Below, one piece after another: positions 18,832-27,323 of a DNA stretch of 64,000 bases. Below the pieces are notes generated by a model. That model did no database searches, was not told the DNA's origin, and saw only the letters and a program-made list of their open reading frames with translations. A program made the position numbers and the translations under genes. Positions within the stretch are counted from its first letter, which is position 1. Each line of letters begins with the position of its first letter. This DNA comes from Bdellovibrio bacteriovorus (GTDB taxonomy: Bacteria > Bdellovibrionota > Bdellovibrionia > Bdellovibrionales > Bdellovibrionaceae): positions 3,100,001-3,164,000 of the forward strand of contig NZ_CP020946.1 of NCBI RefSeq assembly GCF_002208115.1, given 5' to 3'.

Positions 18832-20049
18832 TTAATTCTGTTGAGGAAACAAACGAAGGTCCGAGATATTTTGCAGCCCCAGCAAGGCCATAAACAAACG
18901 TTCGACGCCCAGGGCGATGCCACCACTAGGTGGAAGTCCAGCCTCCAGGCACTGGAAGAACTCATCATCCAGACTGACGGGCTCCTTGTGCATTTCAGAT
19001 TTCTTCTGCAGGTCTTCCTGGGAGCGCAGACGCTGCACCGTCGGGTCGTTCAGCTCATGGAAGGCATTGCAAAGCTCCATGCCTTTCCAATAAGCCTCAA
19101 AGCGGTCGCCCCAGCCATCCGATGTCAAACGCGCCAGAGCGGCTTGATACGGAGGATACTTTTCGACAAACACCAGCTCATCGGCAGGCAGTTGGCTTTC
19201 AATTTTATCCATGAAGATCAGAAAGAAATAGTCATCAATGCTTTCAGCGCTGCGAACATCGACACCGATTTTTTCCGCCAGCGTTTTCAGCTCCTCTTTG
19301 GACGTGTCCGGCTTCAATTCAAAACCACAGTGAACTTTGAAAAGCTCGGCCACGGAATATGAAGTCACCTTCACTGGGCCTGCGACTTTCATCGCTTGCG
19401 CCAGATGGCTGACCAGTTTGACGGTGTCTTCTTTAATCAACTTTAAAGAGGCATACGCACGATACCACTCCAGCATCAAAAATTCAGGCTGATGTCTTTC
19501 AGTAACTTCGCCGTTACGGAAACACGGAGCCAGCTCAAAGATTTTTTCTGCCCCCAATGCCAAAGCCTTTTTCAAATGCAGTTCAGGGCTTGTGGGTAAA
19601 AACAATTTCTGCTGGCGCGAACCGATCTTCAAGTTCGTGGAAAAAACATCCAGACTGGGTTCCGTCCCCGGACAGACCACCAGCGACGGCGTCTTCAATT
19701 CCACAAAGCCTTTAGAAACAAAGAATTCACGTAAAGATTGCAGGTAGGCGCCCCAATTTTCAGTCAATTCCTTGTTATAGGAACGATTCGGCAGGGATTG
19801 CTTTTGCGGCGCCAGCAGCACCACTTCAGAGGCCGAGACAACGGCAACGATGTCACCCTCAATCAAAAATTCAGAGTGCTTCGGGGCTTTTTCAAAATGG
19901 ATTTTGTGAGTTTCGGAATCGCGGTGCAGGACCAGCTTTAAAGCGTCGCCTTCGCGTTCGATCTGATAAATGCGCCCTGCCGCCTGAGCATTTTCAGGCA
20001 TTGCGGGATAGGGCTTCCAAATCTGGGTTAAAAAGTCATTTCGGCTCAA
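18832..20049 (-). CDS. epmA: EpmA/GenX/PoxA-type lysyl-tRNA synthetase homologue with extra N-terminal domain
   Basis: The 405-aa protein carries the class II lysyl-tRNA synthetase catalytic core: motif 1 region GFVELKTPSLVVCPGTEP, motif 2 FELAPCFRNGEVTERHQPEF, and motif 3 GGIALGVERLFMALLG. The lack of a normal anticodon-binding domain and the sequence PGTEP followed by YLPTSPE-like text (FLPTSPELHLKK) identify the EpmA type, which attaches beta-lysine to elongation factor P. E. coli EpmA has 325 aa. The extra N-terminal ~80 residues (GRIYQIE, LVLHRD, EGDIVAVV, EVVLLAP) form a small beta-rich unit that looks like a reduced OB fold. It follows the small secreted gene by 12 bp. EF-P and EpmB are not in the window. 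Confidence 0.85.
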   Translation of the reverse strand: MSRNDFLTQIWKPYPAMPENAQAAGRIYQIEREGDALKLVLHRDSETHKIHFEKAPKHSEFLIEGDIVAVVSASEVVLLAPQKQSLPNRSYNKELTENWGAYLQSLREFFVSKGFVELKTPSLVVCPGTEPSLDVFSTNLKIGSRQQKLFLPTSPELHLKKALALGAEKIFELAPCFRNGEVTERHQPEFLMLEWYRAYASLKLIKEDTVKLVSHLAQAMKVAGPVKVTSYSVAELFKVHCGFELKPDTSKEELKTLAEKIGVDVRSAESIDDYFFLIFMDKIESQLPADELVFVEKYPPYQAALARLTSDGWGDRFEAYWKGMELCNAFHELNDPTVQRLRSQEDLQKKSEMHKEPVSLDDEFFQCLEAGLPPSGGIALGVERLFMALLGLQNISDLRLFPQQN

Positions 20050-20061
20050 AGCCCTGCCACT

Positions 20062-20301
20062 TTAATGGCAAAGGCCCTGATCACGCAAGGAATCAAGCTG
20101 GGACAGGATGGAATCCATGTCATTCGCACCGTAAACAACATCTTCGTTCACCACGATACGGTGCTTCACCCAAGAGCCCTCGAAGATACCTTCGGAAGTC
20201 ATCTTGCAGCTTGGAGTCGCCAAAGTCGAAGCATTCGCCGGACCCAAGTAAGTCACCATCACCATGAAACCTGTTGCTAGAAGTGCCAGAAGAACTCTCA
20301 T
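20062..20301 (-). CDS. Small secreted protein
   Basis: The protein is 79 aa from the second ATG (20299-20301). AAGGGG sits 6 nt before it, whereas that motif touches the first ATG at 20305-20307. The N-terminus is a signal peptide (MRVLLALLATGFMVMVTYL, cleavage near ANA-STL). The mature ~55 aa are polar with one cysteine at PSCKM and another at the end (GLCH). No family is recognised. It is the first gene of a two-gene unit with epmA, though a functional tie is not evident. Confidence 0.65.
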   Translation of the reverse strand: MRVLLALLATGFMVMVTYLGPANASTLATPSCKMTSEGIFEGSWVKHRIVVNEDVVYGANDMDSILSQLDSLRDQGLCH

Positions 20302-20524
20302 ATCCATCCCCTTGTATGTGCTGGTTCCTTATGACACCAGCAACCTCCCTGAGAACGTATAAAGCAAAGCCCTTGCCAACCCATTCTGGCCCCCCCCCTT
20401 CAGGCACCCTCGCCCCGCCGGGTATCGGTCGATAAGACTTTTCACAAACGGCCCTTCGAGGTTGTCTTTTGGGGCATGATTGGTTATTGGAAGTGCTTAA
20501 TTCTACTCGGAAAAGAGGTCTTTA

Positions 20525-21946
20525 ATGGATTTGCAAAGAACCCTCCACACGCTCAAAGGATCCGCTGACTGGGTCAGTTTGCGTCACGTGACTGAAAAAA
20601 CCACCTACCGCATGGTTCGCGATGAAAAGCCGGACCGTAACGTGATCAGTTTCGATCAAGGGGTCATGGTCGAGGTTTTGGTCGAGGGCCATTTTGGCTT
20701 TTCCGGCACCAGTGACCTGAGCAGCTCCGGGATCAAGCGCGCTTTGGATAAAGCCATCCTGATGGCCAAAGCGGCCAGCTCGCACAAAGTTCACAACTTC
20801 TCTGTGGACCAGCGCCCGATTGCCAAAGGAACTTACAAGTCCCCGGTGGTAAAACCTCTGGACTCCTTCTCGGCCAAAGAGATCTCGGACATTTTCGTGG
20901 ACGCAACCCGCGCCATGAAAGTTTCCGATAAAATCGTCAGCCGGTCCGCAACGGCGATGATCGTGGAAACCCACTTCCACACGGTGACATCTTCGGGTTC
21001 CGACTTTGAACAAAGCTTCTCGATCGTGAACACGGACTTCTCGGCAACAGCCGCTGCCGGTGGCGAAACCCAGTCCCGTTCCGACAGCGGTGGTTTGGCC
21101 CGCTGTCTTCAGGTGGGGGCTGAGGTCTTTGACCGTGCTTCTATCCTGGAGCGTTCCAAAAAACTGGCGGAAGAAGCCGTGGAACTGCTTTCTGCCGACA
21201 ACTGCCCGGACACGTCCATGGATCTGTTGCTGGCTCCAGACCAGATGACTTTGCAGGTGCATGAATCCATCGGTCACCCGCTGGAATATGACCGTATTTT
21301 GGGTGATGAAAGAAACTATGCCGGCTGGAGCTTCGTAAAACCTGAAGACTTCGGACACCTGCAGTACGGTTCCAAACTGATGAACGTGACTTTCGATCCG
21401 ACCATCGAAGATGCCTTGGCCTCTTACGCGTTTGATGATTCCGGTCATCCAGCCACCAAAGAATTCCTGATTCACAACGGCTTGTTGGTGCGCGGTCTTG
21501 GCGGACTTGAGTCCCAAAGCCGTCTGAATCTGCCGGGTGTGGCGAACTCAAGATCATCCTCCTGGAATCGGGCGCCGATTGACCGCATGGCAAACATCAA
21601 CCTTGAGCCGGGCACTTCCAAACTGGAAGACATGATCGCCTCTGTCGAGCGCGGTGTGTTCATGCTCGCGAACAAGTCCTGGTCAATTGACGACTATCGC
21701 AACAAATTCCAGTTCGGCTGCGAATACGCAAAGCTGATTGAAAACGGCAAACTGACCAAAACCGTGAAAAATCCAAACTATCGCGGCACCACCGTGAAGT
21801 TCTGGAACAATCTGAAAGCGGTCAGTGAAACTCGCGAGACCTTTGGCTCCCCTTACTGCGGTAAAGGCGAACCAAATCAGGTGATCCGCGTGGGTCACAC
21901 AACACCTTACTGCCTGTTTGCTGATGTGGAGGTTTTCGGTGCTTAA
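20525..21946 (+). CDS. tldD: Metalloprotease TldD
   Basis: The 473-aa protein is full length for TldD/PmbA (about 450-480 aa). It has the family's zinc motif HExxxH at residues 246-251 (HESIGHPLEYD) and the C-terminal Cys-Gly-Lys-Gly segment that supplies a further ligand. TldD is the catalytic subunit of the TldD/TldE heterodimer. It works as a cytoplasmic protease on unfolded peptides and matures microcins and other modified peptides, and cleaves the CcdA antitoxin in E. coli. AGAGGT lies 5 nt before the ATG. The stop overlaps the tldE start by 8 bp, consistent with co-translation of the two subunits. Confidence 0.92.
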   Translation: MDLQRTLHTLKGSADWVSLRHVTEKTTYRMVRDEKPDRNVISFDQGVMVEVLVEGHFGFSGTSDLSSSGIKRALDKAILMAKAASSHKVHNFSVDQRPIAKGTYKSPVVKPLDSFSAKEISDIFVDATRAMKVSDKIVSRSATAMIVETHFHTVTSSGSDFEQSFSIVNTDFSATAAAGGETQSRSDSGGLARCLQVGAEVFDRASILERSKKLAEEAVELLSADNCPDTSMDLLLAPDQMTLQVHESIGHPLEYDRILGDERNYAGWSFVKPEDFGHLQYGSKLMNVTFDPTIEDALASYAFDDSGHPATKEFLIHNGLLVRGLGGLESQSRLNLPGVANSRSSSWNRAPIDRMANINLEPGTSKLEDMIASVERGVFMLANKSWSIDDYRNKFQFGCEYAKLIENGKLTKTVKNPNYRGTTVKFWNNLKAVSETRETFGSPYCGKGEPNQVIRVGHTTPYCLFADVEVFGA

Positions 21947-23279
21947 TTTTACAGAAAAAACCAAACAGTCCTTCAACATCGTGGCCGATCACCTTTTGGC
22001 ACTTCTGAAAAAAGATGAGGCTGCCAACGTGAATCTGCACGCGGAAGAATCCCTGTTCGTGCGTTTCAACGCCAACAAGGTCCGTCAGAACACGCACGTC
22101 GAACAGCGTTCTCTGACTTTGACTCTGCAAAAAGACGGCAAGACCGCGAACATCAATTTCTCGATCACGGGCGAAGTCGATGAAGACAAAAAACGTGTCG
22201 AGTTCTGGCTGGATCAAGCCCGTCAGGAATGCGCCCTGCTGCCGGAAGATCCGTACCAGGTGGCCATCGTCAATAACGGCACCAGCGACAGCACGTTTAA
22301 AGGCTCTTTGCTGAAAGACGAAGAGGTGATCAAGGCCATCACCACTCCGGCAACGGGTGCTGACTTTGCCGGTCTTTACTGTGCGGGTCCGATCATTTCT
22401 GCGAACAAAAATTCGGCCGGCCAAAGCCACTGGTTTGCGACGGAAAACTTCTTCGTGGATTATTCCCTGTACATGGGTGAAAAAGCCGTGAAGTCGATCT
22501 ATGCCGGGACTCACTGGGACCAAAAAGAGTTTGAGGCGAATATTGCCCAAAGTAAAAATCAACTGAGTTTGATGGATCGCCCTAAGAAAGTCCTGCAGCC
22601 AGGTGCTTACCGCACGTATCTGGCGCCGGGCGCGGTGGCGGAACTGGCTTCGATGTTCTCTTGGGGGGCGTTGAGCTTTAATGCTTACAAACAAGGTGGC
22701 AGCGCTTTGATGAAACTGGCGGACAAGGAAAAGTCCCTGTCCCCGCTTTTCAGTGTGCGTGAAAACTATGCCATGGGTCTGACCCATCGTTATAACTCGT
22801 TGGGGGAACTGGCTCCGGAAACGCTGAAGCTGATCTCCAACGGCCAGTTGGACAGCTATGTGATCAGCAGCCGTTCAGCCAAGGAATACGGCGTGGAAGG
22901 CAACGCCGGGGATTCTTATGAAGGTCCTCGCGCGATGGAGATCCTGCCGGGGTCCTTGAAAAAAGACGACATTTTGAAAGAACTAGGCACGGGACTCTAT
23001 TTGTCGAATCTGCATTACCTGAACTGGTCCGACCGTCTGAATGCGCGCATCACCGGCATGACCCGTTATGCGTGTTTCTGGGTGGAAAACGGCGAAATCG
23101 TGGCGCCGATCGCGGATCTGCGTTTTGATGAAAGCCTGTTTGACTGCCTGGGTGAAAACCTGCTGGCCGTGACGGACTTCCAAGAGGTGGACCCGATGGT
23201 TTCCACTTATGAAAGCCGTGCTTTAGGTGGCAAAAAAGTGCCGGGCATGCTAATCAAGGACTTTAAATTCACTCTTTAA
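21939..23279 (+). CDS. tldE: TldE/PmbA, inactive partner of TldD
   Basis: The start is taken as GTG at 21939, because GGAGG lies 7 nt upstream inside the tldD end and the protein then begins LNFTEKTKQSFN. The 446-aa product belongs to the PmbA/TldE family but lacks HExxxH, as expected for the non-catalytic subunit that embraces the substrate with TldD. Conserved text includes ARITGMTRYACFWVENGEI and the final PGMLIKDFKFTL. It is the second gene of a tldD-tldE-DUF4286 unit. Confidence 0.88.
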   Translation: MLNFTEKTKQSFNIVADHLLALLKKDEAANVNLHAEESLFVRFNANKVRQNTHVEQRSLTLTLQKDGKTANINFSITGEVDEDKKRVEFWLDQARQECALLPEDPYQVAIVNNGTSDSTFKGSLLKDEEVIKAITTPATGADFAGLYCAGPIISANKNSAGQSHWFATENFFVDYSLYMGEKAVKSIYAGTHWDQKEFEANIAQSKNQLSLMDRPKKVLQPGAYRTYLAPGAVAELASMFSWGALSFNAYKQGGSALMKLADKEKSLSPLFSVRENYAMGLTHRYNSLGELAPETLKLISNGQLDSYVISSRSAKEYGVEGNAGDSYEGPRAMEILPGSLKKDDILKELGTGLYLSNLHYLNWSDRLNARITGMTRYACFWVENGEIVAPIADLRFDESLFDCLGENLLAVTDFQEVDPMVSTYESRALGGKKVPGMLIKDFKFTL

Positions 23280-23287
23280 GGAGCGTC

Positions 23288-23611
23288 ATGGTTACCTATA
23301 TCGTTCAACTGGCAGTTCGTTGGGAGACATACCCTGAGTACGTCGAATGGCTTAAAAACGAACACATCGCTGAAGTACTTGCTCTACCGGGCTTTATCAA
23401 AGCGGAGCTTTGCTTGCGTAAAGGCGGCGCCATGGAGGCGTCCAGCAAAGACGTGAAGATCATTTACACCCTCAAGGATGAAGACGCGATCAAGACCTAT
23501 ATGTCTGAATACGCGATGCAAATGCGCGAAAAGGGGCTGGAAAAATTCTCTGGTCAGTTCTCTGCCCAGCGCGAAGTGTGGCTTGAAACTATTAATTTTA
23601 CGTCAAAATAA
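23288..23611 (+). CDS. DUF4286-family small protein (ferredoxin-like fold)
   Basis: The 107-aa cytoplasmic protein shows the DUF4286 pattern: YIVQLAVRWETYPEYVEWLKNEHI at the start, IYTLKDEDAIKTYM in the middle, and a closing LEKFSGQFSAQREVWLE. The family adopts a dimeric alpha/beta barrel-type ferredoxin fold and has no firmly assigned role. AAGGAG lies 5 nt before the ATG. The gene begins 8 bp after tldE, so it is probably the third gene of that operon. Confidence 0.8.
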   Translation: MVTYIVQLAVRWETYPEYVEWLKNEHIAEVLALPGFIKAELCLRKGGAMEASSKDVKIIYTLKDEDAIKTYMSEYAMQMREKGLEKFSGQFSAQREVWLETINFTSK

Positions 23612-23675
23612 CCCTAAGGGGCTATGAATTCCCCTCTTGCGGGTGTATGTTGGGAATGTAAACAAAGGAGACCTT

Positions 23676-23927
23676 GTGGCAACTGCAGCTTTCCAAAAAA
23701 TTCTAGAGAATCTTTCTGGCAACAAAAACGTTCAAAACCTTCTTGAAAGCTTCCAAAAGCTGAGCGACGAGATCAAAAAGAAAGAGTCTGAGCTTAAAGG
23801 CCGTTTTGATCAGGAAAAAGAAGACAAGATCGAACCTGCTAAACCAGCTGCAACAACAAAGAAAAAAGCGACAGTAAAAAAAGCTGCCGCAAAAAAAACG
23901 ACCAAGAAAGTTTCCAAGAAGAAGTAA
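23676..23927 (+). CDS. Small basic protein with histone H1-like lysine-rich tail
   Basis: The start is GTG at 23676 (AAAGGAG spaced 5 nt), giving 83 aa. Residues about 1-45 are a predicted helical, charged segment (NLLESFQKLSDEIKKKESELK). The C-terminal ~30 residues are Lys/Ala/Thr only, in a KKxAxxKKAAxKK pattern like the tails of histone H1 and of bacterial H1-like or AlgP proteins. Such tails bind DNA without sequence specificity, so a nucleoid-associated role is inferred. A condensed nucleoid is known in attack-phase Bdellovibrio. The gene is monocistronic, with a strong terminator. Confidence 0.75.
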   Translation: MATAAFQKILENLSGNKNVQNLLESFQKLSDEIKKKESELKGRFDQEKEDKIEPAKPAATTKKKATVKKAAAKKTTKKVSKKK

Positions 23928-23952
23928 TTCCTCTCGAAACAACCTAAGTCAC

Positions 23953-23985
23953 AAAAAAAGGAAGGCCCCAAGCCTTCCTTTTTTT
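23953..23985. terminator. Terminator of the H1-like gene
   Basis: Stem AAAGGAAGGC/GCCTTCCTTT (23957-23966 with 23972-23981), 5-nt loop, followed by T residues. It is preceded by a run of A and so is usable in both directions. Confidence 0.85.
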
Positions 23986-23998
23986 ATTCCCAACCCCC

Positions 23999-24073
23999 AA
24001 AAGGTACCTGCTTACTTTTGCAGAAGCAGCGCTCCCAACGCGATGTTTATGCAAAAGTAAGCAGGTACCTTTT
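23999..24073. repeat. Perfect 24-bp inverted repeat around a 27-nt core
   Basis: The left arm 23999-24022 begins AAAAGGTACCTG and ends TTTTGCA. The right arm 24050-24073 is its exact reverse complement. The arms include KpnI-type palindrome GGTACC. The core holds a small GCG...CGC pairing. It lies between a terminator and the promoter region of the next gene and is far longer than the terminator stems in this window. The element is REP-like or a remnant of a small mobile element. No other copy was noticed in the window. Confidence 0.85.
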
Positions 24074-24186
24074 TTCCCGGTCCTTGATCTTGTGGCTCTG
24101 GGACCTTTTGTCTTGTTCCGCGATAAACTGTGGACACTTTGTGTTTGCCGCTGACAGCATGAATAGACATCCATGGAGGGACTACT

Positions 24187-24519
24187 ATGAAACACCTGCT
24201 TCTTTCACTCACAGTTTTGTTGTCTGGCGCTGCGGCTCAGGCACAGGATCTTTTCTGCAAAATTTCTGTGAACAATGAAGTGATGGTCGACACGAAAGTG
24301 TCCACTGTTGTCGGTAAAAATGCTGCCATCGGCACTTATGACAACTATCAGATCAGCGTGCGCAACCAGAGCGCTGGCAAATTCTATATTGAAGTTTACG
24401 AAACCAACGTGTCCCGTTCATACGCTGACGGCGTTTTGCGCACGGAAGAGGACGAAATGAAATGGACCCTTTGGAGTCGTGAAATTCTGATGGAAGCTTC
24501 CTGCCGTCTGGCGATCTAG
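24187..24519 (+). CDS. Small secreted protein
   Basis: The 110-aa product has a signal peptide (MKHLLLSLTVLLSGAAAQA, cleaved before QDLFCK) and a mature domain of about 90 aa made largely of predicted beta strands. Two cysteines, one near the mature N-terminus and one near the C-terminus, may pair. GGAGGG 6 nt upstream supports the start. The N-terminus resembles that of the small secreted protein at 49688. No function is recognised. Own terminator follows. Confidence 0.72.
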   Translation: MKHLLLSLTVLLSGAAAQAQDLFCKISVNNEVMVDTKVSTVVGKNAAIGTYDNYQISVRNQSAGKFYIEVYETNVSRSYADGVLRTEEDEMKWTLWSREILMEASCRLAI

Positions 24520-24545
24520 TTTTCATCCGTTCGAACCAAAAACTG

Positions 24546-24578
24546 AAACGGACCGAACCACCTTCGGTCCGTTTTTTT
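24546..24578. terminator. Terminator of the small secreted gene at 24187
   Basis: Perfect 12-bp stem (24546-24557 AAACGGACCGAA with 24563-24574), followed by a T run. Confidence 0.88.
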
Positions 24579-24692
24579 ATTCCCTAAAAGGCCCCCCGGT
24601 GACGGTTTTGGGCCCTCAAACCCCGGCCTATGGGTTCCATATCAAATATAAGCTTTCCTCCGAATGGCGGGGGAATTGCTGTATTTCAGGGA

Positions 24693-26447
24693 ATGGTTAA
24701 GAAGTTATTATTCTTTAGCTTATTCGTTCTTCAGATCCTGGTCGCCCCGGCCCTGGCCGACAGCTATGACTATGCCCGGATCTTTGATGTGGCTTTCAAA
24801 ACCATGACCCAAAAGGACCTCTATAAGGCCCTGAACGAATCCATCATTCAGCAGAAAAATCCCCTGACTCAAAGTCAGTTGGTGTTCTTGCTGAAGAAAA
24901 ATCCTGAATACATCGCGATCCTTGAAGACACGACGGCAAAGTTGGCCAAAACCCAAAGTGAATCACCCGAGGCCTACGCCGCCTATTTAAAAGAAGTTAA
25001 AGCCCAACTGAAGACCGTGGTGCAAACCCCGCGCTTTGCCGAACAACTGGCCAAATACGAAAGCCCGTCCCAGCCCCTGACAATGGATCTGCCGGGTGGG
25101 TCTCCGGGATTCCGTGGCATGCGTTTATTCATCAATCACCCGCATCTAAAAACCATCAACGGCAAAACCCGCACCTTACCGGGCGATGACCTGCGCAAAG
25201 TCGTCGTGGACTTCATCACTGGGGCCGAGCAGGAAATCTGGTACAATGTTTTTGATTTCGATCTGAAAGTGATCGCCGATGCCCTAAAAAACCAGCACAT
25301 GAAAAAAGGTGTAAAGGTCACTGGCGGCATTGATGCCGGTACGATCAACACCCGTCCTGAAGTGAAAGCCATCTTTGATGATCTTGCCACTTTGGAAGGT
25401 GAAAACTTTAAAACGGTCGCTGTAAAATCCGTGGGCCTGAATCACCAGAAGATCATTCTGCGGGACCCGTTTGGCCCAAAGGCCGCCGTGCTGTTCCTGT
25501 CCGGCAACTTCACCCAAAGCTGCATCGGTCCTGAAGGGGATCTAGTGAATCTGCCACCGGAAAAACGCAACGAGTTTTCCATCCCGAACGCCAATCATGC
25601 TTTGATGATCCTGGGAACTTTGCCAGCACAAGCCACCAAGGCCGAGCTTAAGAAAACTCTGGAATACAAAATCCGTGGTCAAAGCCAGTACCCGATCAGT
25701 GGCAGTTACAAAATCATGGGCGAAAAGAAAAGCCCGCATGAAGAAGCCTCCTACATCGTCCTGTCATTCTCGCCCAACGGCGGTGAAGGTGATGTGAACA
25801 AAAGCATTTTCGTGCCGCTGATTCAAAACTCCAAAGGTCCGATTGAGGCTGTGCACTTTGCGTTTTCTTCCAAGCAAATTCAAAGCGCGCTGATTGAACG
25901 TGCCGCCCGTGATATGAAGGAAAAAGGCCAGTTTGAATTCCGCTCGGTCGGAGACACCCCATTTGCCATGCGTGAATGGAGTGCGTTCCTGCTGCTATCC
26001 GGACTTAAAAAAGATCTGACCTCGGGCAAGTATCTGACAGATGCGGAAGCTCCGATTCTGCAGGCCCTGGGTGCCGCAGGTGTGACGGACCTTCAGGACA
26101 AGATCCGCACAGCGCCCTCGATTTACGGTGAACGCCACTTCCGGCTGGAAGATGGGACGGCCGTGAAGACCACGTCCAAAATTCATCACAAGGTGTTTAT
26201 CTTCCCTGAAGAATCGACGGCTGTTTTGGGAACATCCTTTAATCCAAGTGAAAACGCTGAAAACAACAACGAGCAGATCGTGATCGTCAAAGATGCCGCC
26301 ATCGTGGAACAAGCCCGAGGTCTGTTCGGATATCTGTACCAACAGTCAGCCCGGTCCGTAACCCAGGAAGCAAATAAACGCAATTTCAAGGCGCTGCCTT
26401 CCCCGGACGAGACTGTGGGCGATGAATCCATGGAAAGAGATCAATAA
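24693..26447 (+). CDS. Exported phospholipase D-family protein
   Basis: The start at 24693 is preferred because it opens a clean signal peptide (MVKKLLFFSLFVLQ, cleavage near ALA-DSY). An in-frame ATG at 24630 has no ribosome site either. The 584-aa product has two PLD domains. The first motif is complete: HxKx4D as His251-Gln-Lys253-IILR-Asp258, followed by GNFTQS. The second is His498-His-Lys500 followed by GTSFNPSENAENNNEQ, but Pro/Glu replaces the usual Asp. PLD enzymes act as phosphodiesterases on phospholipids or nucleic acids, and an exported form would act in the periplasm or on prey. The substrate cannot be told from sequence. Confidence 0.85.
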   Translation: MVKKLLFFSLFVLQILVAPALADSYDYARIFDVAFKTMTQKDLYKALNESIIQQKNPLTQSQLVFLLKKNPEYIAILEDTTAKLAKTQSESPEAYAAYLKEVKAQLKTVVQTPRFAEQLAKYESPSQPLTMDLPGGSPGFRGMRLFINHPHLKTINGKTRTLPGDDLRKVVVDFITGAEQEIWYNVFDFDLKVIADALKNQHMKKGVKVTGGIDAGTINTRPEVKAIFDDLATLEGENFKTVAVKSVGLNHQKIILRDPFGPKAAVLFLSGNFTQSCIGPEGDLVNLPPEKRNEFSIPNANHALMILGTLPAQATKAELKKTLEYKIRGQSQYPISGSYKIMGEKKSPHEEASYIVLSFSPNGGEGDVNKSIFVPLIQNSKGPIEAVHFAFSSKQIQSALIERAARDMKEKGQFEFRSVGDTPFAMREWSAFLLLSGLKKDLTSGKYLTDAEAPILQALGAAGVTDLQDKIRTAPSIYGERHFRLEDGTAVKTTSKIHHKVFIFPEESTAVLGTSFNPSENAENNNEQIVIVKDAAIVEQARGLFGYLYQQSARSVTQEANKRNFKALPSPDETVGDESMERDQ

Positions 26448-26485
26448 GGCTGACAGATTCCACGGCTTCTGTTAGCTTTCTGTTC

Positions 26486-27265
26486 ATGAAGTTTCTGCGC
26501 AGCACATTGAAGTATCTGATGTTTTTCACGTTGGGGATCGTGACCTGCGCCTTTGTCGGAATGGCTGTCATCACCTACTACACGGTCGACTATCTGATTC
26601 AGGATCCCGCGACCACCACCGCTGTTCAAAAGAAACCTTACCCCGTAGCCAAAGCCACTTTGACTCCGGATTTGAAAGCCGCTGATCCGGCCTCGGAACA
26701 AGAGCTGATTCCCGCGTCCTCCAAAGAAAACTTCCGCAAAGCCTTCGACACTTCAAGGTCGTTTGTGATGATGAGTGCCGAGATCGGCGATCTGGTGCGC
26801 AAGTTGGAAAAAGCCAATATGCCGCCGCTGTGCCCGTCGCTGTGTGATGCCAGTCACATGGACCGCGAACAACTGAGAGAAAACAAAGTCGCCTATCTGG
26901 AAAAGTACTATCAGCAACAAGGCACCCGCGCCCTGCAGGACCCTGATTTCCGTCTGATCACCGATGATATCAGCCGCATTCACCGCCTGATGGTTCCAGC
27001 CCACAAGATCATGACCAAGATTGATCGCCTGAAAGAACGCCAGCAAAACCCTGAAGGTGTCAGCACCACAGATAAGCTGGTTATCACTGCAGAAATTCAA
27101 GGCGCGGTGTTAACTGATTTCTATGGCTTTGTTCACGACGTCGAAGCGCTGAAATCCGAAGACAGGAAAATGAAGCTGATTCGCGATCTGCGTAAATCCT
27201 GCCACAAAGGCAAATCTGCCAAACAGCTGATATCAGAGTGCGACTCAATAATGTCGCAACAATAA
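26486..27265 (+). CDS. Membrane-anchored protein of unknown function
   Basis: The 259-aa protein has one N-terminal transmembrane segment (LMFFTLGIVTCAFVGMAVITY, residues about 11-32), a Pro/Ala/Lys linker, then a mostly helical domain of about 170 aa. That domain has a CPSLCDASH cysteine pair (near residue 115) and later cysteines in SCHKG and SECDS. The orientation places the domain in the periplasm. No family is recognised. It follows the PLD gene by 38 bp on the same strand, so the two may form one unit. Confidence 0.7.
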   Translation: MKFLRSTLKYLMFFTLGIVTCAFVGMAVITYYTVDYLIQDPATTTAVQKKPYPVAKATLTPDLKAADPASEQELIPASSKENFRKAFDTSRSFVMMSAEIGDLVRKLEKANMPPLCPSLCDASHMDREQLRENKVAYLEKYYQQQGTRALQDPDFRLITDDISRIHRLMVPAHKIMTKIDRLKERQQNPEGVSTTDKLVITAEIQGAVLTDFYGFVHDVEALKSEDRKMKLIRDLRKSCHKGKSAKQLISECDSIMSQQ

Positions 27266-27323
27266 ATCACTTTCGTATCTATTGATTGAATATCACACTC
27301 AAATGAATTACCTATAGGACCCT

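Noticed and set aside
20427-20434. GTCGATAA on the plus strand as a FliA box for tldD
   Set aside because: It lies about 90 nt from the ATG and has no -35. tldD has its own ribosome site and is a housekeeping gene.
24018-24278. Open frame across the 24-bp inverted repeat
   Set aside because: It has no ribosome site, crosses the repeat and overlaps the secreted-protein gene in another frame. It is a shadow.
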